From Microvirga terricola (GTDB lineage Bacteria; Pseudomonadota; Alphaproteobacteria; Rhizobiales; Beijerinckiaceae), in the NCBI RefSeq assembly GCF_011777495.1, contig NZ_JAATJS010000001.1, positions 843,807 through 907,806 of the forward strand: 64,000 bases of DNA, given 5' to 3'. Below are positions 17,506 through 25,133 of this stretch, piece by piece. Made by a program: the position numbers and the translations under genes. The notes under the pieces are model-generated. The model was not told the origin of the DNA, searched no databases, and worked only from the letters and a program-made list of their open reading frames with translations. Position 1 is the first letter of the stretch. Each line of letters starts with the position of its first letter.

Positions 17506-18105
17506 TTAAGCGCCGAACAGCGCTCCAAGCCAGGCCGGCTTGAAGGCGGTGAAATCCAGAAAGCCCGAAATGCCATAGGCCACGCCGGTCATGCCAACGG
17601 CAACGGCTCCGGCCAGAAGCGGCTTGACCCGTGTGAGAGCGGCGAGCGCCAGAAGCACAAGGGATAGGGTCAGGAACGCATCGGAAAAATCGAACAGGTC
17701 ATCCTGGTCGTTGTAAACCTCAAGCGAGGCCCGGAGATTAGCGGCTTGGCGCGTCAGGTCCTGCAATTCGCCACTGTAGCGGTCGATTTCCTTTTTCCAG
17801 CTATCCAGAAGGGCCCGATTCTCGGGGCTGTCCTTCAATGCACCGTCAGCCAGCATTGCCTGCATACGCGGCACCTCCATCTGGAGCAGAAACTGGCGCT
17901 GCCGCTTGGCCTGATACTGGTTCCACGAATCCGCCTGGTCGATCTGAGCTTTCTGGATTGCTTGGACGACATTGTCGTCCTTGATCTTGGAGAAAGCCAG
18001 GAAGGCCGAAAACAGAGCAACAAGGATTGCTATTGTTCCGTTGAAGCGGTCCTGTCGCTCGCTTTTTTCCTGTAATTCCTGAATCTGCTCGGCCAAATCG
18101 GACAT
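17506..18105 (-). CDS. DUF4337-type membrane protein with coiled coil
   Basis: A 199-residue protein. A short N-terminal charged helix is followed by a membrane segment (about 22-42, NGTIAILVALFSAFLAFSKI). A long soluble alpha-helical region with the conserved WNQYQAKRQRQ stretch follows (about 60-135). Two or three hydrophobic segments come at the end (LTLSLVLLALAALTRVKPLL, GMTGVAYGISGFLDF). The pattern fits the DUF4337 family, whose function is unknown. ATG 18105 has GGGAGGGG five bases upstream. The intergenic gap to ahcY holds an imperfect inverted repeat (AACCTT..GCC/GGC..AAGGTT, 18141-18163). Confidence 0.75.
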   Translation of the reverse strand: MSDLAEQIQELQEKSERQDRFNGTIAILVALFSAFLAFSKIKDDNVVQAIQKAQIDQADSWNQYQAKRQRQFLLQMEVPRMQAMLADGALKDSPENRALLDSWKKEIDRYSGELQDLTRQAANLRASLEVYNDQDDLFDFSDAFLTLSLVLLALAALTRVKPLLAGAVAVGMTGVAYGISGFLDFTAFKPAWLGALFGA

Positions 18106-18171
18106 CAATGCCCCTCCCGTGAATGCGGCTTTTTGCTCTCAACCTTTGCCGTTAGGCAAGGTTGGCGAAAC

Positions 18172-18191
18172 ATATAAAGACATCTTTATAT
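18172..18191. promoter_or_regulatory. 20-bp palindromic operator upstream of ahcY (SahR-like candidate)
   Basis: ATATAAAGA, CA, TCTTTATAT: nine-base arms around two bases, perfectly symmetric and strikingly AT-rich in a GC-rich genome. It lies 76 bases upstream of the ahcY start. ArsR-type regulators of S-adenosylhomocysteine metabolism (SahR and relatives) bind palindromes upstream of ahcY and metF in many proteobacteria, which makes that the best guess. No such regulator gene is in the window. Confidence 0.6.
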
Positions 18192-18208
18192 CTTGATTGC
18201 CTCCTGGA

Positions 18209-18261
18209 CCTCTCTCTGCTAGAGACAGCACCAATCGAAACCCCACGGGTGCACGGAGAGG
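18209..18261 (+). promoter_or_regulatory. Structured ahcY leader that can mask the ribosome binding site
   Basis: CCTCTC (18209-18214) can pair with GAGAGG (18256-18261), which is the ribosome binding site 5 bases before the ahcY ATG. Inside this lies a second helix, GCACC (18228-18232) with GGTGC (18248-18252). The arrangement would allow control of translation. It does not match the published SAH or SAM-II riboswitch sequences as I remember them, so it is listed as a candidate RNA element only. Confidence 0.35.
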
Positions 18262-18266
18262 CCATC

Positions 18267-19667
18267 ATGGCTCAGGATTATATCGTCAAAGACATCTCGC
18301 TCGCCGATTTCGGCCGCAAGGAAATCTCGATTGCCGAAACCGAGATGCCGGGCCTCATGGCCGTGCGCGAGGAATACGGCCCAAAGCAGCCCCTGAAGGG
18401 CGCGCGCATCGCCGGTTCGCTCCACATGACCATCCAGACCGCCGTGCTGATCGAGACCTTGAAGCATCTCGGTGCGGACATCCGCTGGGTATCGTGCAAC
18501 ATCTATTCGACCCAGGACCACGCGGCCGCCGCCATTGCCGCCGCCGGCATCCCGGTCTTCGCCTATAAGGGCGAGACGCTCGTGGAGTACTGGGACTACA
18601 CCGCCAAGCTGTTCGACTGGCATGGCGGCGGCGTGCCGAACATGATCCTGGACGACGGCGGCGACGCCACCATGCTCGTCCACCTCGGCCTGCGCGCCGA
18701 GCAGGGCGACGTGGCGTTCCTCGACAAGCCCGCCGCGGAAGAAGAGGAAGTCCTCTTCGCGCTCATCAAGCGCCTGCTGAAGGAAAAGCCGAAGGGTTGG
18801 TTCGCCGAGATCGCCAAGTCCATCAAGGGCGTGTCGGAAGAAACGACCACGGGCGTGCACCGTCTCTACATCATGGCCAAGGAAGGCAAGCTGCTCTTCC
18901 CCGCCATCAACGTGAACGACTCGGTCACGAAGTCGAAGTTCGACAACCTCTATGGCTGCCGTGAATCGCTCGTCGACGGCATCCGTCGCGGCACGGACGT
19001 GATGATGGCGGGTAAGGTCGCCATGGTCGCGGGCTTTGGCGACGTGGGCAAGGGCTCGGCCGCTTCGCTCCGCCAGGCCGGCTGCCGCGTGCTGGTGTCG
19101 GAGGTCGATCCGATCTGCGCGCTCCAAGCCGCGATGGAAGGCTATGAAGTGACCACGATGGAAGATGCCGCGCCTCGCGCCGACATCTTCGTCACGGCCA
19201 CTGGCAACAAGGACGTCATCACCCTCGACCACATGCGCGCCATGAAGGATCGGGCCATCGTCTGCAACATCGGCCACTTCGACAACGAGATTCAGGTCGC
19301 TGGCCTGAAGAACCTCAAGTGGAACAACATCAAGCCGCAGGTGGACGAGATCACCTTCCCCGACGGCCACCGCATCATCCTGCTTTCGGAAGGCCGCCTC
19401 GTGAACCTCGGCAATGCGATGGGCCACCCGTCCTTCGTGATGTCGGCTTCCTTCACCAACCAGACGCTCGCCCAGATCGAGCTCTGGAACAACGCCGGCA
19501 AGTACGAGAAGAAGGTCTACACGCTGCCGAAGCACCTCGACGAGAAGGTCGCTTCGCTGCACCTCGAAAAGATCGGCGTGAAGCTCACCAAGCTCCGCCC
19601 CGATCAGGCGTCCTATATCGGCGTGGGCGAAAAGGGCCCGTTCAAGCCGGATCACTACCGCTACTGA
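18267..19667 (+). CDS. ahcY: S-adenosylhomocysteine hydrolase
   Basis: A 466-residue enzyme that splits S-adenosylhomocysteine to adenosine and homocysteine, relieving product inhibition of methyltransferases. Visible features are [32 protein letters not shown] (Cys and His of the active site), [17 protein letters not shown], the NAD-binding loop [19 protein letters not shown] and the C-terminal end KPDHYRY that completes the neighbouring active site. Length and ends are normal. ATG 18267 is chosen because an upstream ATG would add 35 non-homologous residues. It carries its own terminator, so it is probably monocistronic. Confidence 0.97.
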   Translation: MAQDYIVKDISLADFGRKEISIAETEMPGLMAVREEYGPKQPLKGARIAGSLHMTIQTAVLIETLKHLGADIRWVSCNIYSTQDHAAAAIAAAGIPVFAYKGETLVEYWDYTAKLFDWHGGGVPNMILDDGGDATMLVHLGLRAEQGDVAFLDKPAAEEEEVLFALIKRLLKEKPKGWFAEIAKSIKGVSEETTTGVHRLYIMAKEGKLLFPAINVNDSVTKSKFDNLYGCRESLVDGIRRGTDVMMAGKVAMVAGFGDVGKGSAASLRQAGCRVLVSEVDPICALQAAMEGYEVTTMEDAAPRADIFVTATGNKDVITLDHMRAMKDRAIVCNIGHFDNEIQVAGLKNLKWNNIKPQVDEITFPDGHRIILLSEGRLVNLGNAMGHPSFVMSASFTNQTLAQIELWNNAGKYEKKVYTLPKHLDEKVASLHLEKIGVKLTKLRPDQASYIGVGEKGPFKPDHYRY

Positions 19668-19693
19668 TTGACTGCTTCACGCGCCATCACGAG

Positions 19694-19722
19694 AAAGCCC
19701 GGCACTCGCCGGGCTTTTTCTT
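19694..19722 (+). terminator. Rho-independent terminator of ahcY
   Basis: AAAGCCCGGC and GCCGGGCTTT form a perfect 10-bp stem with a 4-base loop, followed by TTCTTTT. It lies 27 bases after the ahcY stop codon. Confidence 0.9.
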
Positions 19723-19769
19723 TTGGGGCGTGGCGAGCGAATGGGCGCGACGCCTCCCGTCCCCTTTTC

Positions 19770-19908
19770 CCTTGTCGGGAGGGGCTAGGGGGTGCAAGTC
19801 GGAGTGCTGAGAGGAACAAGAAGGCGCGGACGGGGCTCAGGGCTTATCTGAAAAATGCCGCATCACTCAGTCGAACCACCCCCAACCCTGACCTTCCCCG
19901 AACGCGGG
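19770..19908. repeat. Dispersed intergenic element with inverted G-rich/C-rich ends
   Basis: The left end runs CCTTGTCGGGAGGGG then CTAGGGGGTG. The right end, read on the other strand, is CGTTCGGGGAAGG then TCAGGGTTGGGGGTG. The two form a long imperfect inverted repeat. A second element with the same ends lies at 63000-63143, and TCGAACCA precedes the right end in both. Short pieces of the same kind (CTCCCCCTTGCGGGGAGG) occur at about 10418-10436 and 45952-45971. Confidence 0.6.
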
Positions 19909-19990
19909 AGGGAACACGCGCGCCACCAGTTCAAGCCACATCTTATGCAAGGTGTATCAACACCTTGTGCACAGGTTCTCCAGACAACGC

Positions 19991-20006
19991 TTAACGAGAC
20001 CTTAAC
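19991..20006. promoter_or_regulatory. CtrA-type binding site upstream of divL
   Basis: TTAACGAGACCTTAAC: two TTAA half-sites with exactly seven bases between them and a trailing C, the full consensus TTAA-N7-TTAAC of the alphaproteobacterial cell-cycle regulator CtrA. It lies about 195 bases before divL, whose product in Caulobacter controls CtrA activation through CckA. A feedback loop is therefore plausible. Confidence 0.65.
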
Positions 20007-20200
20007 CCTCTTCCTGGCGGAGTCTTCGCTAGTCTATGGTGAACGCGATTCGGCCGGTCGATTGAGTTTGTAAAGCGGTGCCGGCATTCCGTTCATGTGT
20101 TGAGTAAAGGCCTTTCGCCGCGTCGTGAGCGACCGGTTGGGCTCGACGATTTTGGCTCTCGTTTTTGAGGGCAGCGAGAGATTGGGAAGGACAGCGCGGC

Positions 20201-22789
20201 ATGGCCCCGCATAGGCAGTGTCACGATGGCGGAAAGCGCCGGGCGGGAGACCTTCTCGCCAAGGTCCGCGCGCCTCTGACCCTCGCCCTGCTGGCCGGCA
20301 CCTCCCGGCCGGCGCTGGCCGCCGACTTCACCCTTCCGTCCCTTCCGTCGCTGCCCGTTCTGCGCGAAAGGGCCGAGGATATCCTCGCCGCGCTGCGCAA
20401 TCTCGACCTGCACAACGCCTCCTATTTCGGCCTCTCCATGGGGCTCGTGGCCTTTTCGACGGCGGCTGCACTGCTGCTGCTGCGCCAGAAACGCCAGTCC
20501 GCGCGGCGCGAGCGCGCGCTGCGGGCGGAACTCAGCGCCTTGCGCGGTGCGGACGATCTCGCCGCTCTTCTCATGGGGTCCGAGCGGCAATTGCTGGTGA
20601 GCTGGCAGGGCCGGGACAGCGAGCCGCGTTTCGAAGGCGATCCCTCCATCGTTGCGGAAGGCGCGACGGCGAAGCGCGCGCTGGCCTTCGGCGCATGGCT
20701 TGCGGCCGGCGATGCCGGTGCCATCGACACCGCGTTGGAACAGCTCAAACAGCGCGGCGAGGCTTTTCGGCTGACAGCGCGCAGCCTCGATCAGCGCTTT
20801 ATCGCAGTGGAGGGCCGCACCATCGGCGGCCGTGCGATTTTGCGGCTGCGCGATGTCACCGGCGACCGCGCCGAGCTTCTGAACGCCCGCGCCGATCTCG
20901 CCGCTGCGCGCAGCGACCTTCGCTCCATGACCATGCTGCTCGACTCCGTCGCCTATCCGCTGTGGATCCGCGATGCGCAGGACAAGCTTGTGTGGGCGAA
21001 CCAGTCCTATCTGCGCGCGGTGGAGGCAACCGATATCGACGACGCCATCGCCCGCTCGCTCGAATTGCTGGACCAGCACACGCGCAACGAATCCACCCGC
21101 CAGCGCACGACCGGCGCGCCTTATTCCGCTCGCGTCACCGCGGTCACGGCGGGGCAGCGCTCCGTGCTCGACGTGGTCGAGCGCCCGACCGCAGGCGGTA
21201 GCGCGGGCATCGCGGTCGATGTGTCGGAACTGGAATCGGTGAGAACCGATCTGCAGCGGCAGATGAACGCGCATGTGCGCACGCTCGACCAATTGCCCAC
21301 GGCGGTCGCGATCTTCGACGGGTCGCAGCATCTGATCTTCAGCAATGCCGCCTATCAGCGCCTGTGGGGGCTCGATGCCGCGTTTCTCGCCTCGCGCCCA
21401 ACGGACAGCGAAGTGCTCGACCGCCTGCGCACCGCGCGTAAGCTGCCAGAGCAGGCGGATTTCCGCGCGTGGAAAGCGGATTTTCTCAACGGCTATCATT
21501 CGGTCGAGCAGAGCGAGACCTGGTGGCACCTGCCGGATCGCCGCACAATCCGCGTCGTCATTAATCCCAACCCGCAAGGCGGCGTGACGTATCTGTTCGA
21601 CGACGTCAGCGAGCGCTTCGAGCTGGAATCGCAGGTCAACGCGCTGACGCAAGTGCAGAGCGAAACGCTCGACACGTTGAAGGAAGGCGTCGCCGTGTTC
21701 GGCTCGGACGGACGCCTCAAGCTGCACAACCGCGCCTTCGCGGAGATGTGGAACCTGTCGGCGGATCTCGTCGCCGAGCATCCGCATATCGATGCCATCA
21801 TCAAGGCGGGCCGCCTGCTGGCGCCGCAGGAAGAGGCGTGGATCGACATTCGCGGCGCAGTGGCGGGCTTGGCCGATATGCGCATGGGTTTGAGCTGCCG
21901 CATGGAGCGGAACGACGGCACGGCGCTCGACTGCACCGCGCAGCCGCTGCCCGATGGTGCGACGCTCCTGACCTTCATCGACGTAACCGCAAGTGTCAAT
22001 GTGGAACGTGCGCTCACCGAGCGCAACGAGGCACTGGAGCGCGCCTCGCGCCTGCGCGACGATTTCGTGCACCATGTTTCTTATGAGCTGCGCTCGCCGC
22101 TCACCAATGTCATCGGCTTCACGCAGCTTCTGGGTGATGAATCCATGGGCGCGCTCAATCCGCGCCAGCGCGAATATACCGATCACATCACGCGCTCGGC
22201 GGCAGCCCTGCTCGCGATGCTCAACGACATTCTCGATCTCGCTTCCATCGACACCGGCTCGCTGGAGCTGGTGCCGGAGATCGTCGATATCCGCTCTACG
22301 ATTGAGGCCGCCATGCGCGGGCTGGAAGACCGGCTCGCGGAATCCGCGCTTCTCGTCACCATCGATGCGCCCGACGACATCGGCTCCTTCGTCGCCGACG
22401 GCAAGCGCGTGCGGCAGGTCCTGTTCAACCTCTTGTCCAACGCCGTGGGCTTCTCTGCGCCGGGGCAGACGATCCGCGTCCGTGCCCAAAAGATCGGCGG
22501 CGAGGTGATCTTTGACGTGCAGGATCAGGGGCGCGGCATGCCGCCTGAGATCAAGGCGCGTGTCTTTGAGCGTTTCGAGAGCCACACGCTCGGCACGCGT
22601 CATCGCGGCGTGGGCTTAGGGCTTGCCATCGTGCGCTCCTTCGTGGAACTGCATGGCGGGCGTGTCGAACTGTCATCCGCACCGGGGCAAGGAACCACGG
22701 TGACCTGTATTTTCCCTAATGAGAGGCAGGAAACGCCCTTCGACGGGCGTTCCGCGCGCAATGCGGCGCCCCCGCTGGCCGCCGAATAG
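20201..22789 (+). CDS. divL: Cell-cycle regulator DivL, tyrosine-type histidine kinase homolog
   Basis: An 862-residue kinase-like protein. An N-terminal signal-like stretch and a membrane helix (SYFGLSMGLVAFSTAAALLLL) are followed by PAS-like sensor domains (about 240-610), a DHp region and an HATPase domain. In the DHp motif FVHHVSYELRSPLTNVIGFT the phospho-accepting histidine is replaced by Tyr628. This is the hallmark of Caulobacter DivL (Tyr550), which binds DivK~P and controls CckA instead of acting as an ordinary kinase. ATPase motifs remain: LFNLLSNAVGFS, DQGRGMPPE and GVGLGLAIVRS. The start ATG 20201 has GGAAGG upstream; a TTG at 20165 is less likely. The next gene starts 8 bases downstream. 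Confidence 0.92.
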   Translation: MAPHRQCHDGGKRRAGDLLAKVRAPLTLALLAGTSRPALAADFTLPSLPSLPVLRERAEDILAALRNLDLHNASYFGLSMGLVAFSTAAALLLLRQKRQSARRERALRAELSALRGADDLAALLMGSERQLLVSWQGRDSEPRFEGDPSIVAEGATAKRALAFGAWLAAGDAGAIDTALEQLKQRGEAFRLTARSLDQRFIAVEGRTIGGRAILRLRDVTGDRAELLNARADLAAARSDLRSMTMLLDSVAYPLWIRDAQDKLVWANQSYLRAVEATDIDDAIARSLELLDQHTRNESTRQRTTGAPYSARVTAVTAGQRSVLDVVERPTAGGSAGIAVDVSELESVRTDLQRQMNAHVRTLDQLPTAVAIFDGSQHLIFSNAAYQRLWGLDAAFLASRPTDSEVLDRLRTARKLPEQADFRAWKADFLNGYHSVEQSETWWHLPDRRTIRVVINPNPQGGVTYLFDDVSERFELESQVNALTQVQSETLDTLKEGVAVFGSDGRLKLHNRAFAEMWNLSADLVAEHPHIDAIIKAGRLLAPQEEAWIDIRGAVAGLADMRMGLSCRMERNDGTALDCTAQPLPDGATLLTFIDVTASVNVERALTERNEALERASRLRDDFVHHVSYELRSPLTNVIGFTQLLGDESMGALNPRQREYTDHITRSAAALLAMLNDILDLASIDTGSLELVPEIVDIRSTIEAAMRGLEDRLAESALLVTIDAPDDIGSFVADGKRVRQVLFNLLSNAVGFSAPGQTIRVRAQKIGGEVIFDVQDQGRGMPPEIKARVFERFESHTLGTRHRGVGLGLAIVRSFVELHGGRVELSSAPGQGTTVTCIFPNERQETPFDGRSARNAAPPLAAE

Positions 22790-22797
22790 AAACAACG

Positions 22798-24375
22798 ATG
22801 GTGAATGGATCGACCCCCGTGTCTGGGGACCACAATTTGCAACCCTTCTGGATCGTGACGCTGCCCGATCAGGATGCGACCGAGCATCTCGCGCACGTCA
22901 TCGCGGAGGAGGTGCGCCCCGGCGATCTCGTGACGCTCTCCGGCGGCCTCGGCGCGGGCAAGACGACTTTTGCGCGCGCGCTGGTGCGTGCGCTCGCGGG
23001 CGATGCCGAACTCGAGGTGCCGAGCCCGACCTTCACGCTGATGCAGGTTTATGAGAGCGCGCGCTATACCATTGTGCACGCGGATTTCTATCGCCTCTCC
23101 GGCGGATATGAGTTGACCGAGCTGGGCTGGGAGGAGATGACGGAAAATGCCGTCACGCTCGTCGAATGGCCGGAGCGCGCGGACGATGCGCTCAAAATCG
23201 AGCGGCTCGACATTCATCTCGACATCACGCCGGGCGGAGGACGCATTGCGACGCTCACCGGCATGGGCGGCTTCGCGTCCCGCCTCGTGCGGCTCAAAGC
23301 ATTCCAGACCCTTGTCATGCGCAGCGGCTGGCAGGATGCTGCCCGCCTGCCGATGCCGAGCGACGCGTCTGTGATCCGCTCCTACGAGCGTCTCGTGAAG
23401 CCCGATGGCGAGACGGCGCTTCTGATGATTTCGCCGCCGCGCCCGGTGGGGCCCGCGGTGCGTCGAGGCAAGCCTTATACGACCATCGCGAAGCTCGCCG
23501 AGACGGTGCACGCCTTCGTCGCCATGGATAAGGGCCTGCGCGCGCTGGGTTTGAGCGCGCCGCAGATCTACGGCGAGGATCTCGATGTCGGACTTCTGGT
23601 GATCGAGGATCTCGGCAGCGAGTCGGTCGTCGATGACAACGGCCCGATTCCGGACCGCTATGCGGAAGCGACCCGCGTTCTGGTGAAACTCCACGGCACG
23701 ACGCTGCCGCAGGTTCTGCCTGTTGCCGATGGCGTCGACCACGCCATCCCGCCTTACGATCTCGAAGCGCTTCTGATCGAGGTGGAGCTTTTGGCGGATT
23801 GGTATGTGCCGCACATCATCGGCACGCAGCTTTCCGGCTCCGCGCGGGCGGAGTTCGTCAATCTCTGGACCGAGGCGCTGGGAGAAATTCTGGCAGGGCC
23901 CACCACCTGGACTTTGCGCGACTATCACTCGCCCAACCTGATCTGGCTGCCTGAACGCGAAGGCCTCCAGCGCGTCGGCCTCATCGATTTTCAGGATGCG
24001 GTGCTGGGATCGCCGGCTTATGACGTCGCCTCCCTGTTGCAGGATGCGCGCGTGACCGTGCCGCCCGAACTCGAACTGAGGCTGATCGGCCTCTATGCCC
24101 GCGAGCGCAAGGCGGTGGAGCCCGATTTCGACGTGGCGGCATTCGCCCGGGCCTATGCGATCATGGGCGCGCAGCGCTCCACGAAGATTTTGGGCATCTT
24201 CGCCCGCCTCGACCGGCGCGATGGCAAGCCGCATTACCTCAAGCATCTGCCTCGGATAGAAAACTACCTCATCCGCAATCTCGCCCACCCGGCCTTGGCG
24301 AAGCTCAAGGTCTGGTACGAGAGCTACCTGCCTCGCCTCATCCCCCACGCGGACGATCCGCCCCCTGCGCCTTGA
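22798..24375 (+). CDS. Fusion of TsaE (tRNA t6A ATPase) with an AmgK-like sugar kinase
   Basis: A 525-residue bifunctional protein. Residues about 15-155 are TsaE: P-loop TLSGGLGAGKTTFARALV, then EVPSPTFTLMQVYES and HADFYRLSG. TsaE is the ATPase of the threonylcarbamoyl-adenosine tRNA modification complex. Residues about 180-500 are an aminoglycoside-phosphotransferase fold: catalytic loop LRDYHSPNLIWL, metal site LIDFQDAVLGSPAYDVASLL. This matches AmgK, the anomeric MurNAc/GlcNAc kinase of cell-wall recycling. The next gene is a MurU-like nucleotidyltransferase, AmgK's usual pathway partner. The fused form should be checked against relatives, but the reading frame is intact throughout. Confidence 0.88.
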   Translation: MVNGSTPVSGDHNLQPFWIVTLPDQDATEHLAHVIAEEVRPGDLVTLSGGLGAGKTTFARALVRALAGDAELEVPSPTFTLMQVYESARYTIVHADFYRLSGGYELTELGWEEMTENAVTLVEWPERADDALKIERLDIHLDITPGGGRIATLTGMGGFASRLVRLKAFQTLVMRSGWQDAARLPMPSDASVIRSYERLVKPDGETALLMISPPRPVGPAVRRGKPYTTIAKLAETVHAFVAMDKGLRALGLSAPQIYGEDLDVGLLVIEDLGSESVVDDNGPIPDRYAEATRVLVKLHGTTLPQVLPVADGVDHAIPPYDLEALLIEVELLADWYVPHIIGTQLSGSARAEFVNLWTEALGEILAGPTTWTLRDYHSPNLIWLPEREGLQRVGLIDFQDAVLGSPAYDVASLLQDARVTVPPELELRLIGLYARERKAVEPDFDVAAFARAYAIMGAQRSTKILGIFARLDRRDGKPHYLKHLPRIENYLIRNLAHPALAKLKVWYESYLPRLIPHADDPPPAP

Positions 24376-24384
24376 GCCGATCCC

Positions 24385-25131
24385 GTGCCCCATTCATCCC
24401 CGCCCAAAACCGCCATCGTTCTCGCCGCAGGATTGGGCAAGCGCATGCTACCCATCACCGCGACCATGCCTAAGCCCCTGGTCCGCGTCGCAGGCAAAAC
24501 GCTGATCGACTTCGCCCTCGACCGGTTGGATGAAATCGGCATGGAAACGGTGGTGGTAAACGTACACCATTTCGCTGACATGCTCGAAGCGCATCTGCGC
24601 CACCGCACCGCGCCGCGCATCGTGATTTCGGACGAACGCGCCGAGGTTCTGGAAACCGGCGGCGGGGTGAAAATGGCGCTGCCGATTTTAGGCCAAAAGC
24701 CCTTCATCACGTTCAATTCGGATTCGATCTGGATCGAAGGCGAGGAGCCGAACCTCGCCCGCCTCGTTGCGGCCTGGGACCCGGAGCGGATGGACATTCT
24801 CATGCTCGTCGCCCCGCGCGAAACGAGCGTCGGCTATGAGGGCAACGGCGATTTTCACCGCGATGCGGATGGGCGGTTGCGTCGTCGTGGAACAGATGTG
24901 AGCGCGCCCTTCGTCTATGCGGGCGTCGCCATCGTGAAGCCGGACCTCGTGGCGGATACGCCGGAAGGGCCGTTCTCCGCGAACTTTTTTTATGACCGCG
25001 CGATTGCCAAAAGCCGCTTGTTCGGAATGCCTCTCGATGGCCAATGGCTTCACGTCGGCGAACCGCACGCGATTGTGGAAGCAGAAGAGTGTCTGGCGCG
25101 CAGCCGCGCACCCGATCTGATGCGGGCGTAA
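24385..25131 (+). CDS. murU: MurU-like nucleotidyltransferase (MurNAc-1-phosphate uridylyltransferase)
   Basis: A 248-residue nucleotidyltransferase. The signature AIVLAAGLGKRMLPITATMP is followed by KPLVRVAGKTLIDFALDRL; NSDSIWIEG holds a metal-binding Asp and VYAGVAIVKPDL the sugar site. In Pseudomonas, AmgK phosphorylates MurNAc and MurU makes UDP-MurNAc, a recycling route that bypasses fosfomycin-sensitive MurA. The AmgK domain encoded 9 bases upstream supports this reading. A GTG at 24385 begins the protein. addB starts 2 bases after its stop codon. Confidence 0.85.
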   Translation: MPHSSPPKTAIVLAAGLGKRMLPITATMPKPLVRVAGKTLIDFALDRLDEIGMETVVVNVHHFADMLEAHLRHRTAPRIVISDERAEVLETGGGVKMALPILGQKPFITFNSDSIWIEGEEPNLARLVAAWDPERMDILMLVAPRETSVGYEGNGDFHRDADGRLRRRGTDVSAPFVYAGVAIVKPDLVADTPEGPFSANFFYDRAIAKSRLFGMPLDGQWLHVGEPHAIVEAEECLARSRAPDLMRA

Positions 25132-25133
25132 GC

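Larger units (their letters stand above)
19723..20200. other. Long intergenic region between ahcY and divL
   Basis: About 480 bases without a credible gene. Its first half is a dispersed palindromic repeat (19770-19908). Its second half carries a CtrA-type box (19991-20006) and then about 195 bases of leader before divL. Short frames here read as low-complexity translation of the repeat and were not called. Confidence 0.6.

Noticed and set aside
18192..18266. A known SAM-II or SAH riboswitch in front of ahcY
   Set aside because: The leader can fold over the ribosome site, but I could not match the conserved sequence blocks of those classes as I remember them, so it is kept only as an unclassified candidate.
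19723..19990. Small frames in the ahcY-divL gap
   Set aside because: They translate a dispersed palindromic repeat and have no ribosome site or protein-like composition.
20093..22603. An 836-codon open frame antisense to divL
   Set aside because: Same backward-reading composition, no domain, and it lies wholly over a well-defined kinase-like gene and its promoter.
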